From NCBI GenBank assembly GCA_947073495.1, contig CAMTMX010000001.1:38812-102811 (forward strand): 64,000 bases of DNA. Reading direction: 5' to 3'. The stretch is from an uncultured Porphyromonadaceae bacterium (GTDB lineage Bacteria > Bacteroidota > Bacteroidia > Bacteroidales > Muribaculaceae). The translations under genes and the position numbers were made by a program. The notes under the pieces are model-generated. The model was given only the letters and a program-made list of their open reading frames with translations. It did not search any database and was not told the DNA's origin. This document shows, piece after piece, positions 60,436-64,000 of the stretch (positions are counted from its first letter, which is position 1; every line of letters begins with the position of its first letter).

Positions 60436-61941
60436 ATGAAAATATTTACCTTGCGGAGTCTGAGGGTAACCCTCGCCGTGATTTTCTTTCTTTCCATAAC
60501 ATTATTGTTCTTGGATTTTACCGGCACAGTGCATAAGTGGCTCGGATGGATGGCAAAAATCCAGTTTTTGCCGGCTTTACTCGCCTTGAATGTAGGCGTT
60601 GTAGTGGGACTGGTTGTGCTCACTTTGCTTTTCGGACGTATCTATTGTTCGGTGATATGTCCGTTGGGAGTGATGCAAGACGGTTTTGCATGGCTTGGCA
60701 AGAAAAGTAAAAAGAACCGATATTCTTATTCTCCGGCAAAAAATATCCTTCGTTGGATAATGCTCGGACTGATGGGTGTGGCTATCGTTTTGGGGATAGG
60801 TGCGTTTGTCGCCTTGTTCGCTCCTTACAGCGCTTACGGCAGGATCGCTCAGTCATTTCTCTCGCCCATTTGGCTATGGGGCAACAATCTTTTGGCGTAT
60901 TTGGCTGAACGGCAAGAAAGTTATGCCTTCTACACAGTAGATGTGTGGATGCGCGGTGCTGTCACAATGATTGTGGCGGGAGTGACGCTTGTGGCTCTTG
61001 CAATCCTTGCCTGGCGAAACGGAAGGACTTATTGCAACACCATCTGTCCGGTAGGGACAGTGCTTGGTTTCTTCTCGAAATATTCTTTATTCCGACCTGT
61101 GATCGATACATCGAAATGTAACGGTTGCGGGCTTTGCGCGCGCAATTGCAAGGCGGCGTGTATCGACAGCAAGACACACACTATCGACTATTCACGCTGT
61201 GTGGATTGTATGGATTGTATCGGTAAATGCCATAAACAAGCCATCACTTATTCCTTAAGGACAAAACAGCCCAAGACTTCAGAGAATATATCAGGGAAAG
61301 AGGCTGCCGCAGTCGATAGCGGCCGTCGTCAATTCTTTGCAATTACCGCACTTGCAGGTGCTGCCGCCGCAATGAAGGCGCAGGATAAGGTGGACGGCGG
61401 ATTGGCAGAAATCATCGATAAGAAAGCACCTGTCCGCAAGACTCCTATTGTTCCACCCGGAGCTCAAGGCATTCGCAATCTTACGTCTCATTGCACTGCT
61501 TGCCAGCTTTGTGTGTCGGCATGTCCCAACGGGGTGTTGCGTCCCTCGACGGATCTTGAAAGATTGATGCAACCTGAAAGTTCATATGAAAGAGGCTATT
61601 GTCGTCCGGAATGTACCAGATGTTCCGACGTTTGTCCCGCAGGGGCTATAAAACCGATTACGGTAGCGGATAAATCATCCATTCAGATTGGTCATGCAGT
61701 CTGGGTGAAACAAAACTGTGTACCTTTGACAGATGGGGTTGAATGTGGCAACTGTGCCCGTCATTGCCCTGTAGGTGCGATACAGATGATCCTCTCTGAT
61801 CCGGCAAATGAGGAATCGGTGAAGATTCCGGTTGTCAACACCGAGCGGTGCATCGGATGCGGTGCATGCGAGAATTTATGTCCGGCACGTCCTTTCAGCG
61901 CCATTTATGTGGAAGGTCATGAAAATCATAGAACAATCTAA
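60436..61941 (+). CDS. Membrane polyferredoxin (NapH/CcoG-like) fused to a Tat-like 4Fe-4S domain
   Basis: Four-TM NapH-like region with GRIYCSVICPLGVMQD and GRTYCNTICPVGTVLG; CNGCGLCARNCKAAC; internal RRQFFAITALAGAAAAM; further CxxCxxCxxxCP clusters. Confidence 0.85.
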   Translation: MKIFTLRSLRVTLAVIFFLSITLLFLDFTGTVHKWLGWMAKIQFLPALLALNVGVVVGLVVLTLLFGRIYCSVICPLGVMQDGFAWLGKKSKKNRYSYSPAKNILRWIMLGLMGVAIVLGIGAFVALFAPYSAYGRIAQSFLSPIWLWGNNLLAYLAERQESYAFYTVDVWMRGAVTMIVAGVTLVALAILAWRNGRTYCNTICPVGTVLGFFSKYSLFRPVIDTSKCNGCGLCARNCKAACIDSKTHTIDYSRCVDCMDCIGKCHKQAITYSLRTKQPKTSENISGKEAAAVDSGRRQFFAITALAGAAAAMKAQDKVDGGLAEIIDKKAPVRKTPIVPPGAQGIRNLTSHCTACQLCVSACPNGVLRPSTDLERLMQPESSYERGYCRPECTRCSDVCPAGAIKPITVADKSSIQIGHAVWVKQNCVPLTDGVECGNCARHCPVGAIQMILSDPANEESVKIPVVNTERCIGCGACENLCPARPFSAIYVEGHENHRTI

Positions 61942-61951
61942 ACTGCGACCT

Positions 61952-63388
61952 ATGAAAAAGAATATATTCAACAATAAGGATATCAATAGAAGGGAATTCC
62001 TAAAACGCCTCGGAATGGGGACGGCTGCTGTCTCGGCAGTTTCTCTCACCGGTTGTGGCGCCAAGCAGACCTCATCTTCCGGGAGCAGCAAGGAACTGGG
62101 AGAAATCCCTACCGATCAGATGACATACCGTACAACTCCTACCACGGGAGACAAGGTATCTATCCTCGGATACGGATGTATGCGTTGGCCAACCAAGGAA
62201 AATCCCGATGGGAGTGGAAAGGATATAATTGATCAGGAAACTGTCAATGATCTTGTGGATTACGCCATAGAGCATGGGGTGAACTATTTCGACACGGCTC
62301 CTGTGTATTGTCAGGGCATGTCGGAGACATGTACCGGAATAGCTTTAAAACGGCATCCAAGAGATTCATATTTCATCGCTACCAAGATGTCGAATTTCGG
62401 GGTTGCGGGTAAAGGGCTTTCACCGAAGGAATCTTTCGACACTTCGGTTGAAATGTATAAAAAATCGTTGGCTAACCTCCAGACCGATTATATTGATTAT
62501 TATTTGCTTCATGCAGTCGGTGGAGGCAATGGCATGGAGACCCTCAACGAAAGATTTTTTGACAACGGGCTTATTGATTTCCTGTTGAAGGAAAGGGAGG
62601 CTGGAAGAATCAGGAATCTTGGATTCTCATATCATGGCGACATTGCTGTGTTTGATTATCTGCTCTCGCGCCATGACGAGTTTAAATGGGATTTTGTGCA
62701 GATCCAGATGAATTATCTTGACTGGAAACATGCCAAGGAGATAAACACGAGCAATACCGACGCGGAATATCTTTATGGAGAGCTTGTAAAGCGTAATATA
62801 CCTGCCGTAATCATGGAGCCTCTTCTGGGAGGGCGCCTTTCAAATGTGCCTGACCATATTGTGGCTCGGCTAAAGGAGAAAGATCCTGAACGCAGTGTGG
62901 CTTCATGGGCGTTCCGTTTTGCCGGGACATATCCTGACGTGCTGACAGTGCTTAGCGGAATGACATATAAGGAGCATCTTGAGGACAACCTCAGATCTTA
63001 CTGTCCGCTTGATCCTCTTGATGATGAAGAGTTGAGGTATCTGCAAGACACGGCGGGTCTGATTGTGCAATATCCCACCATCCCTTGCAACGACTGCAAA
63101 TATTGCATGCCATGTCCTTACGGTATTGACATCCCTGCAATATTTGTTCATTATAACAAGTGTGTGAATCAGGGGAATGTGCCCGAAAACAGTCAGGCGG
63201 AAAACTATAGGGAAGCGCGTCAGTCATTCCTTGTGGGGTATGACCGAAGTGTGCCCAAACTCCGACAGGCTAACCATTGTATAGGATGTAGACAATGTGT
63301 CCCCCATTGTCCTCAGAACATTAAGATTCCTCGTGAGCTTCACAGGATTGATAACTTTGTGGAAGAACTCAAACAAGGGAAAGTGTGA
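61952..63388 (+). CDS. Tat-exported aldo/keto reductase with C-terminal 4Fe-4S domain
   Basis: NRREFLKRLGMGTAAVSAVSLTGCG (Tat signal plus lipobox); AKR core; CNDCKYCMPCPYGIDIP and CIGCRQCVPHCPQNIKIP. Confidence 0.9.
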   Translation: MKKNIFNNKDINRREFLKRLGMGTAAVSAVSLTGCGAKQTSSSGSSKELGEIPTDQMTYRTTPTTGDKVSILGYGCMRWPTKENPDGSGKDIIDQETVNDLVDYAIEHGVNYFDTAPVYCQGMSETCTGIALKRHPRDSYFIATKMSNFGVAGKGLSPKESFDTSVEMYKKSLANLQTDYIDYYLLHAVGGGNGMETLNERFFDNGLIDFLLKEREAGRIRNLGFSYHGDIAVFDYLLSRHDEFKWDFVQIQMNYLDWKHAKEINTSNTDAEYLYGELVKRNIPAVIMEPLLGGRLSNVPDHIVARLKEKDPERSVASWAFRFAGTYPDVLTVLSGMTYKEHLEDNLRSYCPLDPLDDEELRYLQDTAGLIVQYPTIPCNDCKYCMPCPYGIDIPAIFVHYNKCVNQGNVPENSQAENYREARQSFLVGYDRSVPKLRQANHCIGCRQCVPHCPQNIKIPRELHRIDNFVEELKQGKV

Positions 63389-63804
63389 TGGAGGAGCTGA
63401 TAGATGTCCTTGTCTCCGGCAATCATTCTTTAGTGGTTGACAATGGGGAAATCCGTACGTTCGACGGCAGAGGTGTCTCTGATTTGTACCGGATGCTTGT
63501 GCAGGATCCCGGGTTTCTTGACAGGGCACGCATCGCTGACAAGGTTGTTGGAAAAGGTGCGGCAGCCTTGATGATCTTAGGGGGTGTCAATGAGGTTTAT
63601 GCCGGAGTGATAAGTGATCCGGCTTTTGCGCTCTTTGAAAAATCCGAAGTCAAGGTGTCATTCGGGAAACGGGTGGAACATATAATCAACCGTAAAGGTG
63701 ACGATATTTGCCCGGTAGAAAAGCTCTGTGCGGGTTGCACCACTCCCGAAGAATGCCTTCCGCTGATAAAGGGTTTTGTTCAATGCATAATTCATAATGC
63801 ATAA
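63385..63804 (+). CDS. DUF1893-like protein
   Basis: HSLVVDNGEIRTFDGRGVSDLYRML...ADKVVGKGAAALMILGGVNEVYAGVIS; overlaps the AKR stop by 4 nt. Confidence 0.75.
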   Translation: MMEELIDVLVSGNHSLVVDNGEIRTFDGRGVSDLYRMLVQDPGFLDRARIADKVVGKGAAALMILGGVNEVYAGVISDPAFALFEKSEVKVSFGKRVEHIINRKGDDICPVEKLCAGCTTPEECLPLIKGFVQCIIHNA

Positions 63805-63840
63805 TGCATAATCTTGCAACTGAACGACATCTTGGCTTTG

Positions 63841-64000
63841 CTCAAACTGAGTTCAAACTGAATTCAAACTGGGTTCAAACTGAGTTCAAACGGGTTCAAA
63901 CTGAGTTCAAACTGAATTCAAACGGGTTCAAACTGAGTTCAAACGGGTTCAAACTGAGTTCAAACTGAATTCAAACGGGTTCAAACTGAGTTCAAACGGG
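63841..64000. repeat. Tandem array of 15 units of TTCAAACTGAG / TTCAAACTGAA / TTCAAACGGG, runs off the right edge
   Basis: Ten 11-bp and five 10-bp units tile 160 bp exactly; last 106 bp are two identical 53-bp super-units. Confidence 0.95.

Noticed and set aside
63841-64000. CRISPR array
   Set aside because: Units are only 10-11 bp and directly abutting, with no spacers and no cas genes nearby.
63841-64000. tRNA T-arm remnants (GGGTTCAAAC resembles a T-loop)
   Set aside because: No acceptor, D or anticodon arm; explained by the tandem array.

Overview
The window is Bacteroidales-type chromosomal DNA, probably Muribaculaceae-like (TAnnTTTG promoters, SusC/SusD pairs, an HTCS regulator). From left to right it contains: a GT2 fragment; a housekeeping block (mtaB-like, surE, murF-alr fusion, xseA/xseB, DUF4831-like, NAD(P)HX repair enzyme, epimerase, class II aldolase); a roughly 16 kb minus-strand capsule/exopolysaccharide operon with a plus-strand Wzi-type gene upstream; a cluster of small lipoprotein, NVEALA-like and propeller genes; a GH43-rich polysaccharide utilization locus (HTCS, two SusC/SusD pairs, three GH43-like enzymes); a BspA-like LRR protein; a GIY-YIG-like + WYL gene pair; and a polyferredoxin / Tat aldo-keto reductase / DUF1893-like operon. 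The most useful non-routine observations are: (1) two matching 21-bp-period TCCACC direct repeats, each 21-22 bp upstream of a -7-like element, in front of both outward-facing PUL transcription units (predicted HTCS operators); (2) a single in-frame TAG splitting the first susC; (3) a dispersed 57-161 bp palindrome-headed intergenic element, with apparent compensatory stem changes and an internally deleted copy; (4) a helically phased 10/11-bp tandem array with a 53-bp higher-order period at the right edge; (5) an overlapping GIY-YIG/WYL pair preceded by a diverged tandem copy of its own start region; (6) a terminator/anti-terminator-like structured leader upstream of murF-alr. All calls are by eye; no database search was run.
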